Origin: Morchella semilibera
Lineage: Eukaryota > Ascomycota > Pezizomycetes > Pezizales > Morchellaceae
Assembly: GCA_009192285.1 (NCBI GenBank)
Contig: CM018603.1
Coordinates: 5,143,613-5,207,612, forward strand
Length of the DNA: 64,000 nt
Direction of reading: 5' to 3'
Part shown: positions 45,003 to 57,031 of the stretch, piece by piece
Layout: every line of letters begins with the position of its first letter
How positions within the stretch are numbered: position 1 is the stretch's first letter
Notes under the pieces: model-generated
Told to the model about the DNA's origin: nothing
Seen by the model: only the letters and a program-made list of their open reading frames with translations
Databases searched by the model: none
Translations under genes and position numbers: made by a program

Positions 45003-48000
45003 TTATTTATTCTTCCTCAGCAGCTCCAGCACTCTCCCTTCCATCGGGTTATCCACAAACCCAATCACCTGCCCACTGACCAAGTGATCACCCTCCCTCT
45101 CCCACCCCTCGATATTGTCATCCGCCCTACATTCCAACCCCACAACCTTCTTACCGACCCTCTTAGCCCACCTCTCCGACCCTAACGAGCTCTCCTTGCT
45201 TCCCTCGATCAACATATTCACCACCAACCTCCCCGTACTGACTTGATTCAGCAACTGCCTCATCGCCCCAAACCTCACCCTCCTGCTGATACAGAACAGC
45301 ACCGCCATAGCACACAAACTCAGCCACACCACCCCCAACAGAAACCCCGGCGCGGCATACTTGTAGTCGTACTTGATGGCCCACTTGTACACGCAGACCT
45401 TGTTCACGCCCTGCCCGCCGTTGTTAATGCTCGTGACCAAGTTCGCCATGACATCGCTCCAGATCAGCCCGGGCAGCAGCGCCACCGAGCTTGCGTTCGC
45501 TGTAACCCTTTCCCAGCGCCTGTACAGCGCGTAGTTTGTCTTTCCGCTGTAATCGGGCGTCAGGCTGCTCGTGTTGTACATGAGGTAGGACGCGTACTGG
45601 TACGCGCCTGTGCCCGCAAGACTGTCTGCGATGCCGGAACCGCCCTGACCGGCGGGTAGGTACTGGTACCGCGAGCGTCGAGACACCAGCGATGGCGATG
45701 ATTCGTCTTGGGGGTGTATCAAGCCCCACAGGGGGCTTATCTGCCAGGATTTGAGGCTTGTTCTTTCGGTTCCCCAGACGGGGGATTCGGGGGTGATGGT
45801 CGAGTTGATTAGGGTTAGCGTCTTGAGATCGGAGGAGGTGCCGTTAGCGATAAAGTTTGTTGTCTGGAGAGAGGCACGGATGGCGGTGGCACATGTGTAA
45901 AGTGGATAGCGATATGTTCCGGCCAGCGTTGATGAGGAGGCGTCGGTACGGCGAGGGGATCCAACGATGAGTCCACAAGTAACGAGAGGGGCACCAGAGG
46001 GCGTGTCAGACGTCAGACCGGCACAGTTTATATCTGCAGAAGTGATGTTAGTAACTCTTGGAACAATGGGATGGAAGCTGCTGGGATGGATTACCTATTT
46101 GAGTGCTGTTTTGAGTTCCACTATCGTCTATCCCTGACCCCAGAGGCAATCGATGCACGACAAACTGGCTATCACCCAGCGAACTACTGATATCTCGGAG
46201 TCTGTCGACCCATGTGCTATCACTAGAATCACCAAAGTCAAACGTGGGCCCATCCTTGCCCGCCACACCCAACGCCCTGGCGATCTCGGCATTAAAGTAG
46301 AAGGCCCCATTGAAAGCCCTCGACGACAGATTCGGGATTCCGTTATCGGCGCCTAGTTGCGGTTCCGACCCGCTCTGGGCGGTTGTGAAACCACCGGCAT
46401 CGTACAGGGAACTCTCGGCGTTTCCATCTTCATTTGTCTTGAGCTCAATACTGATGTTGTTCGCAACACAGGAGGTTTGAGGCTCCATCCACAGCAATGA
46501 TTCGCTCCAGCTCGCACCATACCTTTTAGTCTCCTTGTCAGGGCTGGCGTGCTTTCTAAACGCTATTCCGCCCTTGTCAGCATCCACGATGAGGCCATCA
46601 ATAAGCTTGTAGCCGCTTGAGAGGATGAGTGTTTCCAAGAAGCGAAACTGCCCAATTGTATAGCTGCTCTGGTCTTTGAGCTGGTTCTGGGGGTTTCGGA
46701 GAAGAATGTAGTTTCGGAATTCAATCTGGAACAGGTTGGTGACTGTGCGTCCATAGTACGATGCGCGGGAGAAGGTCTGGTTGAGCGCTTCCGGAACGTC
46801 GGAACCAATACGGTATTTCTTGGCGCCTGCACGGCGGCGAAGAGATTTCGTGGGGGGCGCGCGACTGTCTAGCGCAGCTGGTGTGGAGCGGCGGTAAAGC
46901 GCGAGATAAGCGGCGGAGGCGGATGAGGCGGATAGCGAGCGCGCTGCCACAGAGTTGACCGGATCCGCAACCTGTTGGGGAGCAGTTACACCGGCCGGGG
47001 GGGAACTGAGAACCACGGATGCTGCAGCTGTAGTAGCCGCCGCGGGAGGTGCGCTTGGTGCCGGGGTGTTGGACGTGGGTACAACCGGAGTTGGTGTTGT
47101 TTGGACTTGAGCGGCGCTACTGCTGCTGCTGGTTGGAGGGTCGGGGGTGACAGGAGGGGCAACAGAAGGCGTGCTGCTGGTCCTTACTGAAGGCGTTGAT
47201 GAAGTGGTCCTAGAATTACTGGTAACTGGCACAGCGCTTGACGATTCCGAGGTCCTGGTAGCAGTACCGGGAGCACTTGTTGAGCTTCTAGAACTGCTGC
47301 TTGAAGTCTCGCCACTGATTGAGTCCGAACTATCAGATGTCGCCGTTGACCTCCCAGAGCTAGAGCTAGCAGAACCCAACGAGCTGAAGCTGAAGCTGAT
47401 GCTGGTGCTGGTGCTAGTGCTGGAGCTAAAGGTATAAGGGATGGAGCTGCTTGTCACAGTATCTATCCAAGTCGTCGGTGGCTCCTCCGTAGCATATGGC
47501 GCAACCTGAAATTGTCCCTCATCCACAACCTGTGTGTCCCCCTCCTGTCCGGGACAGGTCTCTTCCCCGACTCCGCAGACTCTAGTAACCCCGTAAAACT
47601 TTCTATCTGCAGTTCCAAGAGCAAAGGAATCGTTGTCCCTCACTCCTTCGAATTTAATGATCGTTACATCGCGCCCCTCTAACTCTTGACGGATTCCAAG
47701 CGGCGTAAGGACCTGGCAGAGTGCCACCAGCGCCACCATGAAGATGGTTACGAATGAGAGGAATTGGACTGGACGGGCAACATTGATGATGGAGGAGGAG
47801 TCACTTTGGAGGATTGTGTGGAGGTTGGAGTTTTGGAGGATGGTGGTGATAACGGACCAGGTAGCAGCGGTGGAGTTGTTTTGGATCAGGCCTGCGAGAA
47901 CAACCCCGAGAAATATTGGGAACGTATGTTGTACTGAGAGGGGCTGTTAGTACAGATAAAACAGCAGTAGTAGTTCGTGCAGAGGATGGGATGGGAGAAA

Positions 48001-48061
48001 CGGAGGTGGTTTATGGACGGAAAGATGCTCTCTTACTGGTTACGATGATAGCGGCGATCAT
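45003..48061 (-). CDS. Large Ser/Thr-rich membrane protein, 964 residues, three exons
   Basis: Exons on the minus strand are 48061-48037, 47933-46095 and 46033-45003. The introns are 103 and 61 bp, with GTAAGA...CAG and GTAATC...CAG borders, both phase 1, and the joined frame is open for 964 residues. An ATG at 48106 is in frame and would add 15 residues. Two hydrophobic helices lie in the first 90 residues (FPIFLGVVLAGLI and FLSFVTIFMVALVAL). A Ser/Thr/Pro/Ala-rich region follows at about 165-355, probably O-glycosylated. Next comes a folded part with cysteines and N-glycosylation sites, then one helix at about 848-872 (GFLLGVVWLSLCAMAVLFCI), then a cytoplasmic tail of about 90 residues. The layout fits a plasma-membrane or wall-facing protein. 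Comparable hypothetical proteins are common in Pezizomycotina, but no biochemical role is known to me. Confidence 0.8.
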
Positions 48062-50269
48062 GGACGACACAATACCGACCTTTACAGTATTTATTAGTAC
48101 GTACATTCAACCATACATTTTCCTTTTTGAGGGGGACTTTACTGTAAGCTCGATTCCAAACATTGTGAGGACTTGCGAAGTGTTAGGCCGGCTATTGCGG
48201 CAAAAGATAGTGGGGGGGGGGGGGTTTGTTCACTCAGAAGGGGGGTTGGAGGTGTATTCTTTGCGAGAGAAGAGGGAGAGGGAAAGGAAGGCTTTAATCC
48301 CCCACCGTGCAACTAGTGAGAAGGAGTGTTTCCCGGAGTGACAAGGGTTGTTCTGAGTGTTGAGAGGGAAAAAAATAAGAAGGGGAAATTTTAACCTTCT
48401 TAACAGATCCGCGGGCATGCAGGAGGAGCACAGACTTTTTAGTAAACCAAATATTAATCCATAAATGTAAATTTGTAGCCGGCCGCAGCACCACACAAAC
48501 CCCACCCACACACACTCACACACACTCTCTTTATCAGGCGGTTCCATGCATGCAACCCATGAGTCCGTACTCAGCTTTTAATGGCTAACAATCAATGCAC
48601 AGTCCTACCGAAGGAGGGGGGTTTTCAGTGCTGTTCCAAAATTGGAAAAGAAAAAAAAGTGCACATTTCAGCCCCTCGGTTCCGGATCGATTTCATTGGT
48701 TGCCACCATAACGAACACGGGATTCTCCAGCGTAAGCTTTTCATGATCAGTCACCACCCAAAGACCCCCTTGTGAAGACATCAGATCACGGATGCGCGCG
48801 CTGGTGATATCTCTCTGACCATCACCACCACTGCTGGTATTATTTAGTAAAACATGTGGTCCACGATGATACACACCTCCGAATGATGTGTATGTAAATT
48901 TTTGTATTTTTAAAGATTTTTTCATTGTACCGACAGAAGTCGAGATCCCCCTTTGCTGAGAAGAAACTAATCTTGGTTAGTTTACAACGGTTATCGAAGA
49001 TTCAATGGTATCACAAACTCCCCCCAACCTGGACTGTTTTGTGTCACTTTTCCTGGATCGAGATCAGGATCGGCAGCGCTTGTACAACGGAAGCGAAGTT
49101 TCGCGTCTCAAACTTTCGGGAAGGCCTATGAGACCTGTTCTGTTATGGGATTCTGAAGGACGAAATCAAACATACCTACATAAGCGCTTCTAAAAAGGTA
49201 CCCACGGGTGGTTTTGAAGGATTTTTCTATCTATGGTGGTTTTTATTCTTTTATTTCCTTTTTCCCCTTTTATAAAAAAAAAGCGCGCGGAGAAAAAAAA
49301 ACATGCGTGCCGAGATGTTCTGGAACCCGCGGGACATAAATTGTGTGCATGGAATCAACAGTCTGGGAATTCTCCTGCCCCCTGATCGAGCGGATAAAAA
49401 TAGATAACCATCGACCATCCAGTTTGAAAAGGTCTAACGGTAATGAGGCAGGACCTCTTCTCTTATCTTAGACAGAGTTACATATCTTCCCGTGACATAA
49501 TCAGCCGCTGGGCTTGGCGTCTGTTTTCTCCTCAACTCCAAACTCTTGTATGTCTAATACGTGAGAACAACTACACAAGTAAATGTAACTACATGTATAT
49601 TGATCAATGAGAAGTGCCTCTCACTTGTCTCTAGCGTGATATTTGTGGCCTGCCAGAGCTTCTCCACCTTTGTTCATCCGGTACGAGCCGGTCATTACTA
49701 AGTTTATTACTAATTAATGGCTCGTTCCTGAATACACATCCGAAAGGACTTGGCATCTCCGGGCCGGTAGCCCACGAGGGAGTCCCCTCTAGATCTACAT
49801 GCACTTTCCAATTCCCTTATACCGCCATTGCTCGAAAGCTTGGCTATGCATATGAGATCAAAATTGCTATAAGCAGACCTGATCTACGCCCTTCAACCAA
49901 TCGTAATCCCTGGCCGGAGATAGCCAATTCTCCGAGTTTTTGCGGTATTCAAGACTACAGTCAGGATAGTCTACAATTCACCCCCGCAATCCCTGGGAAT
50001 GCACGGGATCAGCAAGCGTTGTTCGTGGACTACAATTCATCAATTACGGGCTCAGTATAGTAGGATAACAGATCTAGAGATGAAAACGGATATGGCTAGT
50101 TTAGTGTAACATGAAGCATGCTACCTGTCCGCAACAGAATTAAGATCTGGCGGATTTCGCTTGGATATCTATCAAAGGCATTTATTATTTCACACGTCTA
50201 GAAGTAGTGCACTTCTAGCCCCCCTGGTTACAACACAACGTCACTATCTTTATATCTACCCCGGCGACC
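48062..50269. other. Intergenic region, homopolymer and CA runs
   Basis: Contains a G12 run (48211-48222) and a CACACACTCACACACACTCTC stretch (48508-48528). A 62-codon plus-strand frame (49005-49193, ATGGTATCACAAACT) looks slightly protein-like but has no support. Confidence 0.45.
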
Positions 50270-50289
50270 AATGACACGTAGACCTAGAC

Positions 50290-50325
50290 ATGAGTTTCGA
50301 ACCCACGAACCACTCAGCCAGCTCC
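50290..50325 (-). repeat. tRNA-like fragment with deleted middle
   Basis: Minus strand: TGGCTGAGTGG (A-box, 50320-50310) followed almost at once by GGGTTCGAAAC (B-box, 50303-50293). The anticodon arm is missing, so this cannot be a working tRNA. Likely a tRNA fossil or SINE piece. Confidence 0.35.
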
Positions 50326-50644
50326 CTAAATGGATAACCTACTCTACCAATACGAAAGCGCCATATGCCGGGTCCATGGCAGTACTAATTGGATGCAGAT
50401 ATGCACATAAGCTATTATATATCCCCGAATACCTTCTGGTTAGACTGGGATTGGTCTAGGAGCAGTTAGAGGTATTGTGTCTTCTTGGGCTGGTTAGGTT
50501 GTGTAATCGGTAACCCGGACCCCGGGAATGCGCGACCAATGAATAGCGACGAGAGGTTATCTGGGTTCATATGCCTGAGACAACAGCACTAAAAGTCTCA
50601 AGATATATCTCGAGGTTCAAGTTTAAACGGGCGACGCCCGGGGA

Positions 50645-50896
50645 TATTGTCGGTTGGCAAAAGTAACCGTGATTTTTCATTGCAACCAGATTTTGTATGG
50701 GAATGCGTCTTGAAACAAGTGTAACTCCACAATCATAACAGATATGAAGTAAAGAATTATATAATTAAAAAGCGTTGGATTGATAGGACCTATCCCTTGG
50801 GTATGAATCTGGGGAACTGACTTTAGCAATTGGTCAGTTAAGACAATTTTGCTAGTTGCTACGCAAAATCACCGTTACTTTTATCAACCGACAATA
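50645..50896 (+). mobile_element. MITE with 32-bp terminal inverted repeats
   Basis: TATTGTCGGTTGGCAAAAGTA... (50645-50676) pairs with ...TTTTATCAACCGACAATA (50865-50896), with 3 mismatches in 32. If the outer TA is the target duplication, the termini are TTGTCGGTTG..., a TA-target pattern seen in Tc1/mariner-like or related elements. 252 bp; no coding capacity. Confidence 0.8.
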
Positions 50897-52599
50897 CATA
50901 TACATATGGCTATTATCAGTAGTATGAGCTACAGTTTCTTCTCCCAACGTAAAGTACGTCATTGCTCGGGTCGGGTTACCCTTTAATACATGTAATCAAG
51001 GGCAGTTGCAGCTAGTCCTAATTGAAGCTAGTTCTCCGGTTGTATGTTTTTTTATAGACTGTATTCAAGTCTGTAATACTTGCTGAGGAATAAAGTATGG
51101 TTCCAACCCGAGCATCCCCGGATACTGTCTGGCTCACCCTGGAACCATAGTTTATTTTTCGGCAAATACATCTTGATCAATTGAGGAGGTCGCAAAGATA
51201 AAAACTACCCTTTTTCGTTTCAACTTTTCAAGCGCCCAATTAGCACAAACCTACCTACTCCTTTAGTAGATCCTCATAAATTAAACATACACAACATTAA
51301 TAGAGTATTGACATTGGTCCCATAAAATCAAAATCATGTTAAAAGCAAAAAATAAGTGTTTACCCAAGCTCCTCCGTTAGGAAATTTCGTCCCTCACCAC
51401 TCATCCTCCTCAATTCAATCATATCCTCTGTGTTTCTATATATACACGGCCTTATTTCAATTGCCACCTACAAGCCTTCTATATACTGGCACTCGACTGG
51501 TCATAGAACTGTATCCAGTAAATGTGTCATACAAACATGCCAGCTATTCATCATGCATGAAGCTTTAGCTGAATATCCACGCCCAATGCACCCCATGTGC
51601 TGAGCTGACAGGATAATTCTGTGCCCAATTGCATCATAAGCATTGCTCTTTACACATGTACCCCCATTCAAGGCTGCCTCCGTTGACAGTGCCTTACTTG
51701 TTGCCAAAAGCGTCCCCGGAGGTGCTGTATACTACTGGATAGGGTTTTGAAACAGTATCCACTCCTTGTCTCCTCGTCCGGCGACGAATGTTTTCTATCC
51801 AAATGTTTTCGCCAATAGTACTGTGCTCCCCACCAACTAATTTGCCCCCCACTAGAGCATTGGCCTCTGCCATAGGGTGGCCTGCGCTACCAGATGAGGG
51901 GATAAGGGAAAGGATTATGGCCCAGGTTGTCACAAGGTCTTGGCATCTATAAACATGCACCCGGTACAGTCAACTAGAGAATATGACCCGAGGCTTGGTG
52001 TTCATGAGACACCAACTTAGATGCACCCTGTAATAAGTGCCATGCAGGGTGCCTACCTAGAAATATGATAGCATATAATCTCAAGCCTCTAATAGCCTGG
52101 TTGACAGGAGGTGCGCGGTGGCTTCTTTGCAGACATCTGTATGATCACGCGATTATTTGAAAGGTGACTGGGTGCACTTTTTCAATAGTCTTGGCTGCTT
52201 GTATGAGTACGAAATGTAAGCCCCACAATTCTGGATAGTGCGTTTCTGCGAGGGCAAAAGTCATTGTGTGTCGCACAAAATGTGGGGAACGACGTTATTT
52301 TATTGTTTTCCTAAATCGGATTTTTCTTCGTTTTCTTTCTTTTGTTTAATTCATTAATTATAATTGTATTTCCTAAAATCAGGGTAAGTACTAAGACATC
52401 GTGCGTCCCGAGAAAATCGTCAGCCTTTCCCTCTTATCAGAGTACATAAACTAACTAACTACTATTGTCTCAGATTATGATACGAGAACCTCAGAGGATT
52501 TTGAACCAAGTATCCCCGCCTTGGTGGGTGATGTGCCAGAGATGCGTTGCCAAGGATTCTTCCACAAACGGAGGGCTCACAAAGTGTAGCGCCACAAAT
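50897..52599. other. Intergenic region, nothing certain
   Basis: Mixed AT-rich sequence. A TTTGTTTAATTCATTAATTATAATTG stretch (52342-52367) is a minus-strand tail of the poly(A) repeat family. Nothing else recognised. Confidence 0.4.
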
Positions 52600-52790
52600 A
52601 AAAGTATCGTGGCGTGGCCTAGTGGTAATACACTGGGCTTCGTCATATGACCACGACAGGTTCAAACCCTGGTGGGAGCAGTGATGAGAATGCCCAATAT
52701 GGTAGCGACGCTCTTGAGGGATGACACTCATTCACATAAGTCTTTTGCTGGCGTAAAAGAGTTTTTTATTTTTTTTTATTTTCGCTCTAC
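52600..52790 (+). repeat. tRNA-derived SINE
   Basis: A-box TGGCCTAGTGG (52615-52625, full match to the Pol III consensus) and B-box GGTTCAAACCC (52659-52669), 44 bp apart, with partial D-arm and T-arm pairing. The anticodon stem is imperfect and there is no proper acceptor stem, so this is not a tRNA gene. A tail of about 95 bp ends in a T-rich run (52763-52783). Confidence 0.65.
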
Positions 52791-53024
52791 CTGTAACCCT
52801 CTCACTCTATTCACTCACCACTTCCAGCCAAAAATACCCCCGCCACTAGCGGCAAAGGCCTCGCAGAAAGAATGTTAACCCCCGATTACCCCCCAGCAGT
52901 GCTATTAGTGTATTCTATCTCTTCACCGATGACTCTAGTATTACAGCTTTGTGGTTGTAGCTTGAGCGGAGAGATAAGAGTATTAATCATAGGGTATCAC
53001 TCGGACATCTGAGACAACCGAGCA

Positions 53025-53145
53025 TGTTTTTTTTTTTTGTTTACTTCATTAATTACATCCAGCCCTTAGGCTGAAAAGCATGTTGTTTTCTTGTCTTTTC
53101 CCCTCTTAATTCATTGATTGTATGCAGCCTTCTGGCTATGACAAT
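53025..53145 (-). repeat. Two adjacent minus-strand copies of the poly(A) repeat 3' end
   Basis: First: T-run, GTTTACTTCATTAATTACATCCAGCC and CTTAGGCTG (53028-53073). Second: TTAATTCATTGATTGTATGCAGCC and TTCTGGCTATG (53106-53140). Both are reverse complements of the GGCTGG...ATTAATGAAGTAAAC tail. A CGGACATCT flank follows GTATCACT (52993-53000) beyond the first tail. Confidence 0.5.
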
Positions 53146-53209
53146 ATTGCACTATAACCCAGAAACCGAGCATGTTGTTGCTGTTGTTAGGATTTACTAT
53201 ATGCATCTT

Positions 53210-53290
53210 ATCGGGCTTTGTCGCACAGTTGATAGAGCTTCAGCTTGAAGGAAAGCCCCATCTCTCAGTTTGAGAGACACCCCCGAGCAA
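53210..53290 (+). repeat. tRNA-like head, degenerate
   Basis: TCGCACAGTTGATAGAGC (53221-53238) resembles a tRNA D-arm/A-box, followed by a short anticodon-like hairpin (CTTCAGCTTGAAG) and CAGTTTGAGAGAC (53266-53278) as a weak B-box. Stems are incomplete; SINE or tRNA pseudogene. Confidence 0.35.
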
Positions 53291-54567
53291 AGAAGGGGGC
53301 TGTTTTTTGCGCGAGAAGGCCTGAGGATAAAACGCTGGACAAACGAATCCTGAGCATCGCATGGAGATCCGGGTCAGAGTATTCCTAGCTCATAGCCGTA
53401 ACCTTATTAGGCCGTCAATTTTTCGTTCCATGTTGTTGGTTAATCACCGAGAAACTGTAAGCTACAAGCTAGTGCATGGTTCCGCTGTGGGGTTGTGGAG
53501 TATCTTAACCAACATGTAAGGCCACCATGCTGACTTAGCCACACTCAGTCTCGCTTTTCTCCGAGTCTCATTTAGGTACCAGATGCTAGAGAACAATCTC
53601 CCCTTAATCTCACCTATCAATAGGCCTATTATGCACTCTGCAACCTTAATAGGCCTCTAGAGGCACTTTTTTCATGCTCATTACATACATCCTCTTCCCA
53701 TCTCTCCCCATTCCGATCGAGACATTGTTCGGCGTTACCAATCAATCACACAAACTGTAAAAAAAACACTTACCTCAGATTAATAGGGAGCCGAGTGATT
53801 TCATGGTGTTGCCTGTAAACAGCCATTCTGCCGCTAAGCTAGTTTTATCAATGGCCGGTCATGGTATTTATGGGCCCAAAAGCTAGAGGTAACGATATAG
53901 ACGATACTGAAACTAATGGCTCTTAAGACATTGGAGAAAAAATAGAAATCAAGAAGGTGACGATCATGTTGAGTGGTACGCACATATTTCATACAACGCG
54001 GGCAAATGTCACTCCCGGCATTATCTCCGGACAGAACTGATATCCGATGAGTCCCATTTCAACCTTGCTAAAATGAAAGCCTTAGTGAAAACACAGGCTA
54101 ATCAAGACCTGAGAAAAGTCAACGCTATCTTTTTTAAGCTTTTCAAGCGCGCTTCAAAAATTCTTTAAGTGTTAAAAAGATAATATACAAAGATATTGTT
54201 GACGAAACACTGAATAATAGATTCGGATTCGCGGATCCCCACTTCTTCTTTACCTCTGTCGCATGAAAATAAAACATTTAGCGGGGCCCTAAGAGAATTT
54301 CTTTTGTTTGTCACCTGTGCCTCCTACTTCTACAAAGTTCATGTTTGATCTCTCCTTTCTACGTAATTTTAGCCACTGCTCCCTTTCCAGTAATCGTTTT
54401 AGTTGTACCCCTCCTCACTCCTCGATCATTTTAGCAAGGGCGAACCGGTGGTAAAGTGGAAGGAAGATTAATAGATGTAGACGCATGACATTTCCCTAGC
54501 TACACATTTCCCGATTCATGCACGTACTTTCTCCTATCCGGTTAAATGTGTAAAGCAATCGAAGAGT
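53291..54567. other. Intergenic region, nothing recognised
   Basis: No supported gene, RNA or repeat. Confidence 0.4.
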
Positions 54568-54834
54568 AGTGATAGGCGCCAGACAAGTTATCTCGAGAGA
54601 CCTTCTTGACTTTTTTCCACCATATAATTTGATGTTACAAACTCCAAAACAGGGTTAGGGTTTAGCTACCAACTTCCGACCTGCCCACGCTGGTGTCGAA
54701 GTCACAGAACCATGAAGCCTCGACTTCTGGCAGGACTAGGCTCTATTCTCGAGATCATCGAGGCCAGAGCGAAAAGATACAAGACAAGACAGGACCTGTC
54801 CAAGTCTTTCTCATCTTGTCTCGTGCCCATCACT
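54568..54834 (+). mobile_element. MITE family 2 (GAGACAAG), second copy
   Basis: Left AGTGATAGGCGCCAGACAAG (54568-54587), right CTTGTCTCGTGCCCATCACT (54815-54834). The core has CAGGGTTAGGGTTTAGCTAC (54651-54670) and ACTTCCGACCTGCCCACGCTGG. It is 267 bp, shorter than the 354-bp copy, with an internal deletion on the left. Confidence 0.75.
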
Positions 54835-55501
54835 ACTTGGAAGAGTATGACTCGTTTCTTTTGAAGCTCACATAGCCTTTATCAAAACAGAAAAAAAGCC
54901 GTAATAATGATGCTTCAATATCAACACTTTCGTGCCCCGTAAATGTAGCCAATTAATACTTTATATACGTATGTAACTAGATATATATGATCAATGATGG
55001 CCGTACCCCCGACAGTACGCCAGATACAGAGACGCGGCATATCGGATTATTTAATATAAATACTGTTTGACCCTTCCATCTCCTCGTAGCCACGTATTAA
55101 CATTTTCAAAATGAATTAAAAAAAAAGAAAAAATAAACATTTTCAAAACCTGTAAAAGATCAACCGAGTGACATACCCTGATTATGGTAATAAAATTAAA
55201 CATTTATATTAGCTTAGTATCAACGACGAGTATCCGACGTGAATTCAAAGAGCGGTCTAAATAAAGGTGAAGATTCTGTTAACATTTTGGCCTACCGCCG
55301 GCCTAAGAGATATACACATCTAGTTGATGTATTAAGTGGGCATTTGAGACACCAGGCCTTTTCTAACATCACGATGTGGGAGCAAAAGGCTAGGCAAATG
55401 GTCTTGTCTCGGCTCTTGGATCCCTTATGAGGGACGGATAGCCTAAATGCTTCTTCCGGACCAGAGAATACCCACTCCGAGGTTGCCCGCAATGTCAAGA
55501 C

Positions 55502-55518
55502 AACCCTAACCCTAACCT
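55502..55518 (-). repeat. Interstitial telomere-like block
   Basis: ACCCTAACCCTAACC, about two and a half TTAGGG units read on the minus strand. Too short to mark a fusion point by itself. Confidence 0.6.
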
Positions 55519-56245
55519 TGAATGTCTGATAAAATAACTTTGGAAGCGATGGATAGCGCAGGTACCTAGGTTGTAATTGTAATCTTTAGTTGTCGTTTCA
55601 ACCCGCTTTGGTTGGCTCATTGTTATGTACTGCATATACTTATGCAAATCTATGCATAATGACAGGTACATGTATTTAAATTTTGCACGCAAGATGGCAC
55701 AAACTGATACAGCAGCGCTAGCTGAAAACCACTAGTGGCCCAAACACATACCGCCCGAGCGGGGTCTTTGAGGCATAAACACGCCACCATGGAAATCAAA
55801 CCAACATATACTATACCATCTAGGGACGTGATAATATGGTCTCCCTCAACTGGTTTGCATACCCTACCTCATTCAGGGAGAAAGCATTCGCAATAACTCA
55901 TGCAGCGTTAGTTACGTTGCCCCAGCCGCTGTTAGTCAGGTTAGGCCCCACAGATTTAAGAAAGACTTAGACGGCATCTCATGAGTATTTAATTATATAT
56001 ACCTGACACGTGGAGACAGAGGTTGGACGCGTACGCGTAAAAGCGGGCATATTTGGCCATTTAATGGTATCATCGATGTTGATAATATCAACTCCGTTCT
56101 TTCGTCGGCCTCTGAGCTCAAGAACACATAGATATCGATTTTTAGCTACGGATGCATGAGAAAGTCACAGCCATGGTTTTTATGCTTGTAATTCGGAGCT
56201 GGCCGAGTCAATATTTTTATAAGCATTGTGGTGCATAGATGTCAT

Positions 56246-56317
56246 AGTCAAGTTTGAGGACACGGTAACAGTCAAGTCTGAGAACACGATAATAATCAAG
56301 TTAAAGGACACAGTATC
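56246..56317 (+). repeat. 24-bp tandem repeat, three units
   Basis: Units AGTCAAGTTTGAGGACACGG-TAAC, AGTCAAGTCTGAGAACACGA-TAAT and AATCAAGTTAAAGGACACAG-TATC at 56246, 56270 and 56294. A TATATAAGG box follows at 56329. Confidence 0.7.
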
Positions 56318-56911
56318 TGATAAAATCAGTATATAAGGCATTGCAAAACCGTGAAGTCAGCTAACTAATCAAGTCTCGTATGAACTACTTTTTCCTCCAA
56401 CAAGATCACCTGTTATGAATCAATCGATGTACCGATATATCGAATCACAAAAATAGACAGCCATGACGATATCCTCGGTGGCTGAGGAATAGAGAGCGGC
56501 TCCCCCGAAAGCGCCCACAAACTGGAGCGAATCTCTTAAATGATACCGCCAGAGATTGGGGAGCAAGGTAGAGAAAAGTTGAAAGGAAGAGTTTGGCCAA
56601 GGACTAGCACGGCAAGGCTAAGGAAATAGATCTCGAATACAAACTGCCATGAGACAGGTGCTATGGGGCAGGACGATATTGGAAATTCTGAAAAGTTGAC
56701 GTCTTATTTATTTTACAGTCTTCTTATTCCCTATTTGCTTCTTACTGTTTGTTTTTGGGGCGATAGGGATGAAAGTAGTCAGATATTATCACAACACGGG
56801 TCGTATACACGCATATAATTAATCAACGAATCGAAGCATGCATATACGAGTTATCGGTCAATAAATTAACACAAATATTATCTGAAGTATAAACAATAAT
56901 CAACAGAAAAT

Positions 56912-57031
56912 ACAATTAATGAATTAAACAAAAAAAATAGTTAATAGAAATGAACACTCTATAGCCGAGTGATAGCTCATGCACCACTTACAGACTCCCC
57001 CCTTTTTTAATTCATTAGTTGTATGCTATAG
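56912..57031. repeat. Two opposed tails of the poly(A) repeat family
   Basis: Plus: AATACAATTAATGAATTAAACAAAAAAA (56909-56937). Minus: TTTTTTAATTCATTAGTTGTATGC (57004-57027). Between them lie TATAGCCGAGTGATAGCTC and a spacer. The facing tails make an imperfect inverted repeat. Confidence 0.5.

Larger units (their letters stand above)
54835..56900. other. Intergenic region with short tandem repeats
   Basis: Holds a short telomere-like block and a 24-bp tandem repeat, listed separately. Otherwise AT-rich with no gene. Confidence 0.45.

Noticed and set aside
49005-49193. 62-codon plus-strand frame beginning ATGGTATCACAA
   Set aside because: Slightly protein-like, but short, without introns, promoter or neighbouring exons.
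52600-52690. A functional tRNA gene
   Set aside because: A and B boxes are good, but the anticodon and acceptor stems do not close, so SINE is preferred.
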